Origin: JAJXZP01 sp963787185
GTDB lineage: Bacteria > Spirochaetota > Spirochaetia > Treponematales > Rectinemataceae
Direction of reading: 5' to 3'
Assembly (NCBI GenBank): GCA_963787185.1
Contig: CAWBCC010000026.1
Coordinates: forward strand, 1-64,000
Length of the DNA stretch: 64,000 nt
Shown: one piece after another, positions 15,409-24,178 of the stretch
Position numbering within the stretch: the stretch's first letter is position 1
Layout of the letters: every line of letters starts with the position of its first letter
The notes under the pieces: generated by a model
Database searches by the model: none
Told to the model about the DNA's origin: nothing
The model's input: the letters and a program-made list of their open reading frames with translations, nothing else
Program-made: the position numbers and the translations under genes

Positions 15409-16608
15409 ATGGACAGTCTCCGCAATCCTTTCGCGCCTGGGGCTGGGTCGCCCCCTCCCGAACTCGTCGGACGCTCCGAGGTGCTCGAAGAAGTCCGTGT
15501 TCTATTGGGTCGCATACGGAACGGGAGGTCGGAGAAGAGCCTCCTCCTCAATGGGCTTCGAGGCGTCGGAAAGACCGTCCTCCTCAACGAGATAGATCGG
15601 ATGGCGGAGGAGAGCGGCTACAGGACCATTCTCATCGAGGCGGTGGAGGATAAGAGCCTGCCCGCCATGCTCGCCCCTCAGCTACGAAAGCTTCTTTTTT
15701 CCATAGACCGGATGGCGGGGGCGGGCGACAAGGCCAAAAAGGCGCTGGCCGCGCTCAAGAGCTTCGTGAGCGCGGTCAAGGTCAATGTGGGCGAGATCGA
15801 GCTCGGCCTGGATATCGAGCCGCTTATCGGTGTGGGCGACTCGGGCGACCTCGAAGTGGATCTGCCCGACCTCCTCCTCTCGGTGGCCGAGGCCGCCGCC
15901 GAGCGCGGCACCGCGGTCGCGATCCTCATCGACGAAATCCAATACTTCTCCGCCAAGGAGCTTTCGGCCCTCGTCATGGCCATGCATAGGATGCAGCAGA
16001 AGAGCCTGCCGCTCGTTCTCGTCGGAGCCGGCCTTCCCATCCTCCCGGCCTTGGCCGGCGAGGCGAAGTCCTACGCCGAGCGGCTCTTCTCCTTCCCCCT
16101 CATCGGCGCCCTCGGCGAAGAGGACGCGAATCTGGCCCTCCAGGAGCCGGTCAAAAAGGAAGGCGTATCCTTCGACGACGATGCCCTCGCTTTCATCTTT
16201 CGGCAGACTCGCGGCTACCCCTACTTCATTCAGGAGTGGGGCTATCAGGCTTGGAATCTCGCGGGGGATTCGCCTATCACCGAGGGTCTCGCCGCAAAGG
16301 CCACGCTTGTGGTCAAGAAGCGGCTCGACGCCAATTTCTTTCGCGTGCGCTTCGATCGCCTTACTCCCAAGGAGAAGAGTTATCTTCGCGCCATGGCCGA
16401 GCTCGGCGAAGGCCCCATGAAGACCAGCGATATCGCCGCCGCCTTGGCTGCGAAGGTCGCCTCGCTCGGCCCCGTTCGCGCGAGTCTTCTCAGGAAAGGC
16501 ATGGTTTATAGCCCTTCCTTCGGCGAGATGGCCTTCACCGTGCCGCTTTTCGACGACTCCATGCGGCGGATAATGCCAAAAGGCCGCTCCACCCTCGACC
16601 TGGCTTGA
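15409..16608 (+). CDS. AAA/STAND-type ATPase, Orc1/Cdc6-like core
   Basis: 399 residues from ATG 15409 (a TTG four codons upstream lacks a spaced ribosome-binding site). It is not a DUF4143 protein. Starts with NPF...PELVGRSEVLEEV, then Walker A GLRGVGKTV (49-57, K55), Walker B AILIDEIQ (D175-E176), a VLVGAGLP sensor and a C-terminal winged-helix-like part (LTPKEKSYLRAMAELG). Such archaeal-ATPase/STAND proteins often act in defence or as switches, but no partner domain is present here. Residues 100-165 form an unusual hydrophobic insert. Own promoter, single gene. Confidence 0.75.
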   Translation: MDSLRNPFAPGAGSPPPELVGRSEVLEEVRVLLGRIRNGRSEKSLLLNGLRGVGKTVLLNEIDRMAEESGYRTILIEAVEDKSLPAMLAPQLRKLLFSIDRMAGAGDKAKKALAALKSFVSAVKVNVGEIELGLDIEPLIGVGDSGDLEVDLPDLLLSVAEAAAERGTAVAILIDEIQYFSAKELSALVMAMHRMQQKSLPLVLVGAGLPILPALAGEAKSYAERLFSFPLIGALGEEDANLALQEPVKKEGVSFDDDALAFIFRQTRGYPYFIQEWGYQAWNLAGDSPITEGLAAKATLVVKKRLDANFFRVRFDRLTPKEKSYLRAMAELGEGPMKTSDIAAALAAKVASLGPVRASLLRKGMVYSPSFGEMAFTVPLFDDSMRRIMPKGRSTLDLA

Positions 16609-16663
16609 AGAGCCTGTGTCATGAGAGTAATGTAACTATATCGCTATCAAGGCGGTGCTCGAG

Positions 16664-16942
16664 ATGGCCAGTTTGACTCTTAGGAACATACCCGATGGAA
16701 TTCTGGTTCGAATTCGTCTGTTGTCGGAGGCCGATCGCAGAAGCCTGAACAATGAAATCCTCATCATTTTGGAAAACGGCATGAAGTGTCATCAGGAAAA
16801 CGGAAGGACAGCGGTGGGCAAGGATTTGCAGCTCGATATCTGGGAAGGCATATGCGGCAAATGGGAAGATGAACGAACATCCGAAGAAATAATTTCGGAA
16901 ATCTATGCGGGCAGAACGAAAGGCAGAAAGGTTTCCCTGTGA
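16664..16942 (+). CDS. VapB/FitA-like antitoxin, copy 2 (solitary)
   Basis: 92 residues, identical to the protein at 12802 except for a few changes (for example Asp to Val after PDGIL). Only the -10 part of the copy 1 promoter is present upstream. Its toxin gene has been removed by an internal deletion. A free antitoxin could still repress the copy 1 promoter or neutralise the copy 1 toxin, that is, act as an anti-addiction module. That role is inference. Confidence 0.8.
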   Translation: MASLTLRNIPDGILVRIRLLSEADRRSLNNEILIILENGMKCHQENGRTAVGKDLQLDIWEGICGKWEDERTSEEIISEIYAGRTKGRKVSL

Positions 16943-16998
16943 TTCTTCTGGATACGGATGTATGTATTGTGGAAGACTGGACGAAGGAATTGATCTAA
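16939..16998 (+). pseudogene. vapC reduced to 19 codons by an in-frame deletion
   Basis: GTG 16939 reads MILLDTDVCI and then jumps to VEDWTKELI before TAA. The first ten codons and the last few of the 13077 toxin are joined, and the original stop codon is mutated to TTG. It keeps the first PIN acid only. Confidence 0.9.
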
Positions 16999-17005
16999 TT
17001 GAGCC

Positions 17006-17034
17006 TTGCAAATCCGGGACTTAAATCCCATATT
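17006..17034 (+). promoter_or_regulatory. Leaderless-type promoter of the 17042 ATPase
   Basis: TTGCAA (17006-17011), 17 bases, CATATT (17029-17034), seven bases, ATG 17042. The same -35/-10 pair lies downstream of vapC copy 1 near 13486-13514. Confidence 0.5.
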
Positions 17035-17041
17035 TACAGGG

Positions 17042-18205
17042 ATGATACCTCGTCACGCGCTTTCGACGCTGGAGGACGACCTTTCCTCCTATCCCGCGGT
17101 GGCCCTGCTCGGGCCGCGCCAGTCGGGAAAGACCACTCTGGCCATGGAGGTCGGCGGAGCGCATCGGGCTCTGTATCTCGATCTGGAATCGGAGCAGGAT
17201 CGGGGCAAGTTGACGGCTCCCGAATTGTATTTGAGAGAGCAGCTCGATCGATTGGTCATATTGGACGAGGTGCATCGGGCTCCGGAGCTATTCCTCGTAT
17301 TGCGAGGTCTCATCGATCGAGGACGCCGCGAAGGGCATGCGGCCGGGATGTATCTCTTGCTCGGTTCGGCTTCTTTCGATTTATTGCGGCAAAGTGGCGA
17401 AACCCTGGCAGGCAGAATCGCATATCGCGAATTGACGCCCTTCTGGGTCATGGAGATTCCGCAGGATCAGGAAGAGCTTCTCTGGATGCGCGGCGGCTTC
17501 CCGGAAAGCTTCCTTTCCGCGGATGAGGCCCATAGTCTGCGCTGGCGTCGGGATTTCATCCGTACATATCTCGAGCGGGATGTCATGCAGTTCGGAATAC
17601 GGCTCCCCGCGGAAACATTGCGGCGCCTGTGGGTGATGCTGGCCTATACGCAAGGGGGGCTGCTCAATCTGGCACAGCTCGCGCGCAACATGGATTTGGA
17701 TGTGAAAACGGTCAATCGATATCTCGACTTGCTCGGTAACCTGTTCCTGCTTCGCCGTCTGTCGCCCTGGCACGGGAATGTCGGCAAGCGGCTCACCAAG
17801 ACTCCGAAGGTTTATCTCCGCGACAGCGGCTTGATGCACGCTCTGCTCGGAATAGAGGAGAAGGATATCCTGCTCTCTCATCCGGCCGTAGGTTCGAGCT
17901 GGGAAGGCTTCGTGGTAGAGAATCTGCTCACCTCGGCCCATGACAGGGCGGAGGGATTCTTTTATCGAACCGCCGGCGGAGCGGAAATCGATCTGCTCCT
18001 CCTGTGGCCCGATCAGCGCCTCTGGGCCATAGAAATAAAGCGTTCCCTCAGGCCCAGGCCGGAACGGGGTTTCTATGCGGCCTGTGTCGACCTGCAGCCC
18101 GCCAGGCGGTTCGTCGTGTATCCCGGGACCGAAAGCTTTCCTCTGGGCGAGGGCATCGAGGCCGTATCTTTGCGGACTCTGGCCGCCTATATTCTGGAAC
18201 ATTGA
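17042..18205 (+). CDS. AAA+ ATPase with DUF4143 domain
   Basis: 387 residues from ATG 17042. A TTG at 17006 is in frame but lies in the -35 box. Walker A GPRQSGKTT (24-32, K30), Walker B LVILDEVH (D75-E76), sensor LLGSASFDLL, arm TYLERDV, helix-turn-helix LAQLARNMDLDVKTV, KRLTKTPKVYLRD, and nuclease-like end AEIDLLLL...IEIK. Complete. The gene follows the duplicated vapB/delta-vapC unit and borrows its downstream promoter. It belongs to the same subgroup as the truncated copy at 18240. Confidence 0.86.
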   Translation: MIPRHALSTLEDDLSSYPAVALLGPRQSGKTTLAMEVGGAHRALYLDLESEQDRGKLTAPELYLREQLDRLVILDEVHRAPELFLVLRGLIDRGRREGHAAGMYLLLGSASFDLLRQSGETLAGRIAYRELTPFWVMEIPQDQEELLWMRGGFPESFLSADEAHSLRWRRDFIRTYLERDVMQFGIRLPAETLRRLWVMLAYTQGGLLNLAQLARNMDLDVKTVNRYLDLLGNLFLLRRLSPWHGNVGKRLTKTPKVYLRDSGLMHALLGIEEKDILLSHPAVGSSWEGFVVENLLTSAHDRAEGFFYRTAGGAEIDLLLLWPDQRLWAIEIKRSLRPRPERGFYAACVDLQPARRFVVYPGTESFPLGEGIEAVSLRTLAAYILEH

Positions 18206-18239
18206 GCCAAGGCGGAGCGATGAACGAAGGTCCGGAGCG

Positions 18240-19049
18240 TCAGGGCAGGGTGAGCCCCGGCAGAGCCGCGATGGGCAGCGTCTCGATTCTGTCGTCGAGG
18301 CTGTAGGTTCTGCCGCCGGGGTAGACCACCCAGAGGTTTTCCACGCGGAGGTCGTGCAGGACGACGGTCATGGAGCGTGTGAGCCGCGGGGCCTCGTTGA
18401 GCTTCATCTCGAAGCCGTAGCGTCTGCCCTGGGCTTCCAGAAGAAGGTCCAGCTCGGCTCCCCCCTGGGTGGCGTAGAACCACGCTTCGGCGTCGGGGAA
18501 TCTTTTCAGGATTTCCATGAGGCAGAAGCCTTCCCAGCTGGCTCCCGCTTTCGGGTGAGCCCAGAGGCTTTCCATCGTGGCGGCGCCGAGCAGTTGGTGC
18601 ACCAGGCCGGAGTCCGTCAGGTAGATTTTCGGAGACTTGACCAGGCGTTTCCCCAGGTTCTCGTACCAGGGCTCGAGAACCCTGACCATGTAGGTGCCTT
18701 CGAGGATGTCGAGGTATCGACCGGCGCTCTTTTCCGATGTCCCCATCGATCGGGCCAGTTCGGCCTGGTTCCAGACCTGTCCATGATAGTGGGCCAGCAT
18801 GGTCCAGAATCTGCGGAGGGTGGCGGAAGGTATCGAGATTCCCATCTGGGGTATGTCCCGCTCCAGGACGCTCCTGAGAAGATCCTTTCGCCAATCCCCC
18901 GAGGCCTCCTCGTCCGCAGCCAGAAATGAGCGAGGAAATCCTCCGCGAAGCCAGAGGTCCCGCCAGCGATCGCCGCCCACTTCGGACAAGGAAAAGCCGG
19001 CCATATCGATGTATGCGGTTCTGCCCGCCAGCGATTCCGGATTTGCAAG
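18240..19049 (-). pseudogene. DUF4143 ATPase lacking its N-terminal P-loop domain
   Basis: The frame is open from a stop at 19050-19052 and reads ESLAGRTAYIDMAGFSLSEV, so the protein is entered at the end of the ATPase core. Walker A and B are gone. It retains the arm (SVLERDIPQ), winged helix, KRLVKSPKIYLTD and the nuclease-like E-L-D...F-E-M-K end. A 254-residue product from ATG 19004 is possible but would not bind ATP. The truncation point carries the 13-mer CTTGCAAATCCGG, also found near 13483 and 17005. Confidence 0.8.
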
Positions 19050-19094
19050 CTACATTGCTCTTCTGATATACCCCTGTTCCGCTTCGGAGGATGG

Positions 19095-21512
19095 ATGAAA
19101 TCGTCTCGCCTGTCTTTCGCGACCAAGGTGGTCGCCTTTTCCGCCCTGCCGGCCCTGCTCGCCCTCGGCGCGGCCTTGATCGCGGTCGGTGGCGCCGAGC
19201 CCCTGTCGGGGACGGCATGGATGGCGCTCATAGCCTGCGCCCTTCTCTCCGCCATCCTGTCCATCCTGTCGGGACTGCGTCTGGCGGCCACGGTCGGCCG
19301 GGATCTGCGGGCCCTCGCCGAAGGCATAGGGAGCTCGACCCGCGGCGAGGCCGACCTCGTCGAGCGGCTGCCCGCCCTCTCGCGGGGGGAGATCGGCTCG
19401 GTCGCGCGCGGATTCAATGTCTTCATCGCCAAGCTGCACGACATAGTGACGCGCATCAAAGAGATCGCCGAGCAGAACGCGGCGGGAAGCGGAGAGCTCG
19501 CCTCCGAGGCCGAGGAACTGTCCGCGACGATGACCCAGATGGGCGCGTCCATGGAATCGCTCAAGACCAACGGGGACCGGCTGCGGATCGACATGGAAGA
19601 ATCCGAGGCCGGACTGTCGGCCATACGCGCGGCGGCCGACTCGGCCGCCGCCAGGATCAGGGACCAGTCCGCGGCCCTCGACGCCTCGGTGGAGGCCCTG
19701 GCCTCCATTTCCGCGGCGGCCGCTTCGGTCCAGAAGCAGCTCCTCGAGCGGCGGGGCGACGCCGAGTCCCTGGAGAAGGCCGCGGACGAGAGCGGCAAGG
19801 TCCTGGCCGCGGCCAACGCGGCGCTCAAGGGCATAGCCTCCTCCGTCGACGCCGTGCTCGGCATGGCCGCCGTGATCGGGGACGTCAGCGAGAGGACCAA
19901 CCTGCTCGCCATGAACGCGGCCATCGAGGCGGCGCGGGCGGGCGAGCGGGGAAAGGGCTTCGCGGTGGTCGCGGGGGAGATCCGCAAGCTCGCCGAGTCG
20001 ACCGCCAGCAATGTCCAGTCGATCCGCTCGTCCATCGCGGCGGCGGGAGGCCGCGCGGCCGAGGCCTCCTCGCTCGCCGAGCGCTCCGGCAGCTCCTTCG
20101 CCTCGCTGGCTGCAGGCATCCGCTCGGTGAACGCGGGCATGGGCCGCATGGGCGAGGCCATGGGCGAGTTCGGGTCCTCCGAGAGCCTCCTCGAGCGCAG
20201 GATAGGCGAGCTGCGGGGTGTCGCCGCGGACGTGGGGGGACGGGCCGCGGAGGTGGCCCAGAGGTCGGCCGAGGTCTCGGATCGCGTGACGCGCGCCTCG
20301 GGGCTCTCGCGTGTCAACGCCGACGCCATCGCCGAGATGGCCTCGGGGGCCCGTCAGGCCGGCGCGGCCATAGCCGGCCTTTCCCGGCTCGGCACCGAGA
20401 ACTCGAGCGCCGCCGCAGACCTCAGATCTTCGGTCGGGCGGTTCCGGACGATCGACGCGGGTTCGCTCAAGGCCAGCGACGGCAAGGCTCTCATCGAATG
20501 GACGCGCCGCACGAAGTCGGTGCCGCCCGCTCCCTCGAACCAGTCTTCCTATCCCGAGAGCGACGAGCGGCACTGGTATTCCTACGAGTACGCGGGCTGG
20601 GACGCGGCCAAGCTGCCCCAGCCGGAATCGAGCTGCGACGGGGCGGCGGGGAAGAGGGTCGCCTGCGTCCTCATGGGCGACCACCCCTACATGACCGCCT
20701 ATCGCCGCGGGATGGAGAAGGTCGCCAGGATCTTCGGCGTCGGCCTCTCCTTCTCCTCTTCGGGCTTCGATCCCGAGCAGGAGCTGAGCCGGGTCCGGGA
20801 GGCCGTATCCTCCCGCCCCGACCTGATAGTCATCCTCGCCGCGAGCGCCACGGGCGGCCCGCGCTCCGTTTCGGTCGCGTATCGCGCGGGAATTCCCGTG
20901 ATCTACTCCAACTCCATACCCGACTCCGAGTGCTTCCGCTATTGCCTGGCGTGGACCGGGCCCGACGACTGGGCCCAGACGCGCTCTCTCGCCCGGCGCT
21001 TCGCGGAGCGCACGGGGGGCGAGGGCGGCTACGCGATCGTGCAGCATGTGCCGGGTTCGAGTCCCTTCTATTCGCGGACCTTCGGCTTCGTGACGGAGCT
21101 GGCCAAGATCGCCCCGCGGATGTCCTGTCTCGAGAAGGCCCATACCCGCTTCGACCGCAAGATGACCGCCGAGGTCGTGGGGGAATGGCTCGCCCGCCGG
21201 GGCGACTCCCTCAAGGGTATCTATTCGGCCGACGACGGGCAGGCTCTGCTCGGCATAGCCGACGTCCTCGAACGGGCGGGGCGGAGCGACCTGATAATAT
21301 CGGCGGCGGGAGCCTGCTCCATCGGCCTGGATCTCGTGGGCAAGGGGACGGTGGACTCGATCACCTACCAGTCGCCCGAGGGCGACGGGGCCCTGGCGCT
21401 CAAGGCCGCCGTGGACTGGTTCAGCGGGCTCGAGCTCGACCCCCTCATCTACCTGCCCTACGAGATCGTGAGGGGCGACAATCTGCGCAACTACCTGCCC
21501 GCCCAGTGGTAG
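19095..21512 (+). CDS. Methyl-accepting chemotaxis receptor fused to a C-terminal sugar-binding (PBP) domain
   Basis: 805 residues, ATG behind a strong GGAGG. Two close transmembrane helices (about 10-32 and 41-62) leave almost no periplasmic loop. A HAMP-like segment follows (58-115), then a long coiled coil with the conserved chemoreceptor tip ERTNLLAMNAAIEAARAGE (266-284) and GKGFAVVAGEIRKLA. After a linker (455-515) residues 520-805 form a type-1 periplasmic-binding-protein fold: VACVLMGDHPYMTAYRRGME, PDLIVILAAS, GIPVIYSN, KGIYSADDGQALLGIADVL. In this topology the binding domain is cytoplasmic. Expected role is sensing an internal sugar or metabolite and signalling to CheA/CheW. No che genes lie nearby. 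Confidence 0.85.
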   Translation: MKSSRLSFATKVVAFSALPALLALGAALIAVGGAEPLSGTAWMALIACALLSAILSILSGLRLAATVGRDLRALAEGIGSSTRGEADLVERLPALSRGEIGSVARGFNVFIAKLHDIVTRIKEIAEQNAAGSGELASEAEELSATMTQMGASMESLKTNGDRLRIDMEESEAGLSAIRAAADSAAARIRDQSAALDASVEALASISAAAASVQKQLLERRGDAESLEKAADESGKVLAAANAALKGIASSVDAVLGMAAVIGDVSERTNLLAMNAAIEAARAGERGKGFAVVAGEIRKLAESTASNVQSIRSSIAAAGGRAAEASSLAERSGSSFASLAAGIRSVNAGMGRMGEAMGEFGSSESLLERRIGELRGVAADVGGRAAEVAQRSAEVSDRVTRASGLSRVNADAIAEMASGARQAGAAIAGLSRLGTENSSAAADLRSSVGRFRTIDAGSLKASDGKALIEWTRRTKSVPPAPSNQSSYPESDERHWYSYEYAGWDAAKLPQPESSCDGAAGKRVACVLMGDHPYMTAYRRGMEKVARIFGVGLSFSSSGFDPEQELSRVREAVSSRPDLIVILAASATGGPRSVSVAYRAGIPVIYSNSIPDSECFRYCLAWTGPDDWAQTRSLARRFAERTGGEGGYAIVQHVPGSSPFYSRTFGFVTELAKIAPRMSCLEKAHTRFDRKMTAEVVGEWLARRGDSLKGIYSADDGQALLGIADVLERAGRSDLIISAAGACSIGLDLVGKGTVDSITYQSPEGDGALALKAAVDWFSGLELDPLIYLPYEIVRGDNLRNYLPAQW

Positions 21513-21592
21513 GTCGGGGTTGTCAGGGAAGGCATCCGGAGGTGGGGTAATCTCGCGTCGAACGCATCGTATGGCATTGTATGGCGGGTCCT

Positions 21593-21647
21593 GGCTGAGG
21601 AAAACACAGGGCACTCGCTGACGCTCGGCCCTCTGTTTTCCTCAGCC
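21593..21647. terminator. Long hairpin between convergent genes
   Basis: Arms 21593-21611 and 21629-21647 pair at 18 of 19 positions around a 17-base loop. It lies between the receptor stop (21512) and the radical SAM stop (21729). There is no strong T tract on either side, so it may be a bidirectional attenuator rather than a classic terminator. The rest of 21513-21728 holds nothing recognisable. Confidence 0.55.
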
Positions 21648-21728
21648 ACCCCCCGCTCCACTACGCCGGTCGAAGGTGCGGCGGGGATGGATCCCGAAGG
21701 CAAGCCTTCGCGGGCAGCCGCTATCTTT

Positions 21729-22919
21729 CTAGAAGCCCTTCACCTTTTTGCCGCAGAGCATGTTCTGGTAGCAGCGGACGCAGCCCGGGAATATGCCGTC
21801 GGGGCGCTCCTTCAGGGTTTCGCGGAAGCGGCGCGCCCGTTCGCCGTTGTATATCTCGAAGAAGCCCTGCTCCCTGATGTTGCCGAGCTTGTAGTCGGGA
21901 TAATCGGCGCAGAAATGGACGCCGCCGTCGTAGTCGATGTTGGCCTGGCTCCAGGGCACGGCGCAGTGGGTGCGGACGGGGAGCTCGAGCTCGCCGTAGT
22001 AGGCGTCGATCTTCTCGGGGTTGAGGGCCGGGACGGTGATGTTGGGGTGGTTCGTGTCCATGGAATGGATGCGGCTCAGGATCCCGTGGAGCTCCCGCCC
22101 GTCTATGCCGTCGTTGTAGCCGGTGTCGAAGGCCTCGAGGCAGCGTATCTCCGTGCCCAGTTTTTCGCGCATGAACTCGCGATGCCGTTCGACGATGCCC
22201 GCGTTCGTGTAGGTCCCCAGGTTGAAGATGTGCCAAGAGAGGTCGAAGCCCTGGGCCGCCTCGGCCAGGCGGTAGAGGTCCCGGTAATTGAGGTTGTTGA
22301 CGGTGGTTACGATGGCCGTGTGGGGAAGGTGCGAACCCTGCCTTTTCTTTTCGAGGTTGATGGCCTCGAAGCCCTCTACGACGCGGCGGTAGGAGCCCTC
22401 GCCGCGGATGCGGTCGTTGGTCTCCTCGAAACCGTCGAGCGACACGAAGAGGGCGTGCCACCTCCGGCGGACTATCTCCTCGGCCCTGCTCTTGAGGTAG
22501 GTTCCGTTGGTGTTGACGCTCACGGCCAGGCCCGCGTCCTTCATGTAATCGACGAGGGGGAAGAGGTCGGGGTAGAGGAAGGGCTCGCCTCCCCAGAGGT
22601 AGATGGTCGGGTGCTTGTGCCTGATCTCGTCCACCAGGCGCTTGTAGATATCGAGGCTGACGATCTTCTTGGACTCTTCGGCGGCGAAGGCGCCCTTGAG
22701 CACGCCCTTCTTGCCCCGCTGGCCGCACATGACGCAGCGCAGGTTGCACAGGGGCGTCAGGCGAAAGTAGAGGAGACTGAGCTCGCGGCTCCTGCCACCG
22801 TAGAGGCGGTGGTCCACCTGCATGGATTTCTTCTGGGCGACGAAGGATCTGGCCATCTTGGCCGCGAGCATGGGATCCTGCTTCAAGAGCCTCGTCACCA
22901 GGGCGAAATTGGTCTTCAT
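21729..22919 (-). CDS. Radical SAM/SPASM-domain protein
   Basis: 396 residues if started at ATG 22919, which has AAGGA at ideal spacing; an ATG two codons earlier (22925) is too close to it. The radical SAM cluster motif C-x3-C-x2-C is CNLRCVMC near residue 58, with GGEPF and NTNGT following. The C-terminus is a SPASM-like Cys-rich domain (CAVPW, FCADYP, CVRCYQNMLCG) that binds extra Fe-S clusters. Family members modify peptides or sugars; no precursor peptide is evident nearby. A glycosyltransferase-like gene is divergent, so a sugar or lipid substrate is possible. Confidence 0.85.
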   Translation of the reverse strand: MKTNFALVTRLLKQDPMLAAKMARSFVAQKKSMQVDHRLYGGRSRELSLLYFRLTPLCNLRCVMCGQRGKKGVLKGAFAAEESKKIVSLDIYKRLVDEIRHKHPTIYLWGGEPFLYPDLFPLVDYMKDAGLAVSVNTNGTYLKSRAEEIVRRRWHALFVSLDGFEETNDRIRGEGSYRRVVEGFEAINLEKKRQGSHLPHTAIVTTVNNLNYRDLYRLAEAAQGFDLSWHIFNLGTYTNAGIVERHREFMREKLGTEIRCLEAFDTGYNDGIDGRELHGILSRIHSMDTNHPNITVPALNPEKIDAYYGELELPVRTHCAVPWSQANIDYDGGVHFCADYPDYKLGNIREQGFFEIYNGERARRFRETLKERPDGIFPGCVRCYQNMLCGKKVKGF

Positions 22920-22967
22920 CCGCATGTCCTTCGCGTCGTCGAATTAACCGAGTTTTGATACTTGCCG

Positions 22968-22994
22968 AGTATACCAGCGATTCGCGCTTTTCAA
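22968..22994 (-). promoter_or_regulatory. Possible promoter of the radical SAM gene
   Basis: Minus strand TTGAAA and TATACT with a short 15-base spacer, in an AT-rich divergent intergenic region (22926-23022). Confidence 0.35.
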
Positions 22995-23022
22995 AACGCC
23001 TTTTTTCGGAGATTCTTCCGTC

Positions 23023-24102
23023 ATGAATCCGCGTTTCTACTTCTTTCTCCGAGCCCAGGGTGCGCCCGAAGAGGCGGGCTACCAGCACTGCCTCGTGGCG
23101 CTGGCCGAGGGCCTGCGCAGCCTGGGCCTCCCCTTCGGCGCCAATCGGGATTACTGGAAGGAAGAGGGCGGCTGGCTTTTCCGCGGCGATACCGCTCTGC
23201 GGCCGGAGGACTGCGATGTCCTCGTGACGAGCGACGAGTATTCGCTCTCGGGCGGCGTCGTTCCCGCCGGCCTCCTGGGCGGAGGGAGGCGCAGCGTCTT
23301 CGTGGACGCCTCGGACGGCTGGAGGACGAAGGCCGAGGCCCCCGAATATCGGCGCTTCGATCTCGTGCTGCGCACTCACTGCAACCGGCACTATCGCTAT
23401 CCCGGCAACGTGAGGCCCTGGGCCTTCGGTCTCACGGAGCGCATCGTCGCGGCCTGCGGCGGAGACGGGGGGAATGCGCCGGGCTTCTCCGAGCGCGCGC
23501 CCAAGGCCCTCGTCAATTTCCGCGTGGGCCATCCCGTGCGGCGGGCGGCCGAGGCTTTCGTGCTGCCGGCCCTCGCGGAGCGCCTCGAGATCGATCGGAG
23601 CCTGGACGAGCCGCCCGGGGAGGGCCGCGACCGCGAGCTCTGGGAAGTCACGGGCCGCCGTCACTATCCCTCGTTCTACGCCCGATTGGGGGCGAGCAGG
23701 GCCTGCGCCGCCTTCGGCGGCTACTTCGCGCCCGGGATATTCCGCAGCACGGAGGCGCCGGCGGAGCGCGCCCTCCATGCCGCCTTCTGGAGGCTCGGGC
23801 GGAGAACGAGGACGGTCATGCAGTTCGACAGCTGGCGCTTCTGGGAATCGCTCTGCTCGGGCTGCCTCACCCTCCACGTCGATCTGGAGGCCTACGGCTG
23901 CGCCCTTCCCGTCGATCCCCGCTCCGGCGTCCACTACCTGGGCTTCGACTTCGACCGCGCCGACGGCCCCTCCCTGCTGCGCGAAGCTTCCGACGGGGAA
24001 CTCGGCCGCATCGCGGCGGCCGGGCGCTCCTGGGCCCTCGAACACTACTCTCCCAAGGCCGCGGCTCTGCGCCTCCTCGACCTGCTGGGTCTCGGGCAAT
24101 AA
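23023..24102 (+). CDS. Probable glycosyltransferase of unassigned family
   Basis: 359 residues, no signal peptide. The C-terminal part, FWESLCSGCLTLHVDL (near 282-297) followed by a final helix with WALEHYSPKAAALRLL, resembles the donor end of GT-B glycosyltransferases where 'E-x-x-x-SGC' marks the nucleotide-sugar site. The N-terminal half (AGYQHCLVALAEGLRSLGL, DVLVTSDEYSLSGG) fits an acceptor domain. No single family is recognisable by eye. Context (sugar genes, divergent radical SAM enzyme) supports a role in glycan or glycolipid synthesis. Confidence 0.5.
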   Translation: MNPRFYFFLRAQGAPEEAGYQHCLVALAEGLRSLGLPFGANRDYWKEEGGWLFRGDTALRPEDCDVLVTSDEYSLSGGVVPAGLLGGGRRSVFVDASDGWRTKAEAPEYRRFDLVLRTHCNRHYRYPGNVRPWAFGLTERIVAACGGDGGNAPGFSERAPKALVNFRVGHPVRRAAEAFVLPALAERLEIDRSLDEPPGEGRDRELWEVTGRRHYPSFYARLGASRACAAFGGYFAPGIFRSTEAPAERALHAAFWRLGRRTRTVMQFDSWRFWESLCSGCLTLHVDLEAYGCALPVDPRSGVHYLGFDFDRADGPSLLREASDGELGRIAAAGRSWALEHYSPKAAALRLLDLLGLGQ

Positions 24103-24178
24103 AAAAGAAAGAAACTTCGGAGAACCCCTGTTGTTTTTTATGTATACATTCCTAGATGGAAGTAATCGAGGAGTGGCC

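Larger units (their letters stand above)
16629..17037 (+). repeat. Second copy of the 12767-13517 vapBC unit, with a 342-base deletion
   Basis: Matches 12767-13107 and then 13450-13517 with only a few differences. The missing 342 bases (13108-13449) are all inside vapC. The unit ends at CATATTTAC, which at 17029-17034 serves as the -10 of the next ATPase gene. Confidence 0.92.

Noticed and set aside
12407..17037. Insertion sequence or transposon causing the duplications
   Set aside because: No transposase, no terminal inverted repeats and no target duplication could be identified; mobility of the ATPase element is kept only as a hypothesis.
19050..21614. 854-codon minus-strand and 819-codon plus-strand alternative frames over the chemoreceptor
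   Set aside because: The receptor frame has recognisable transmembrane, MCP and binding-protein motifs; the others are low-complexity shadows.
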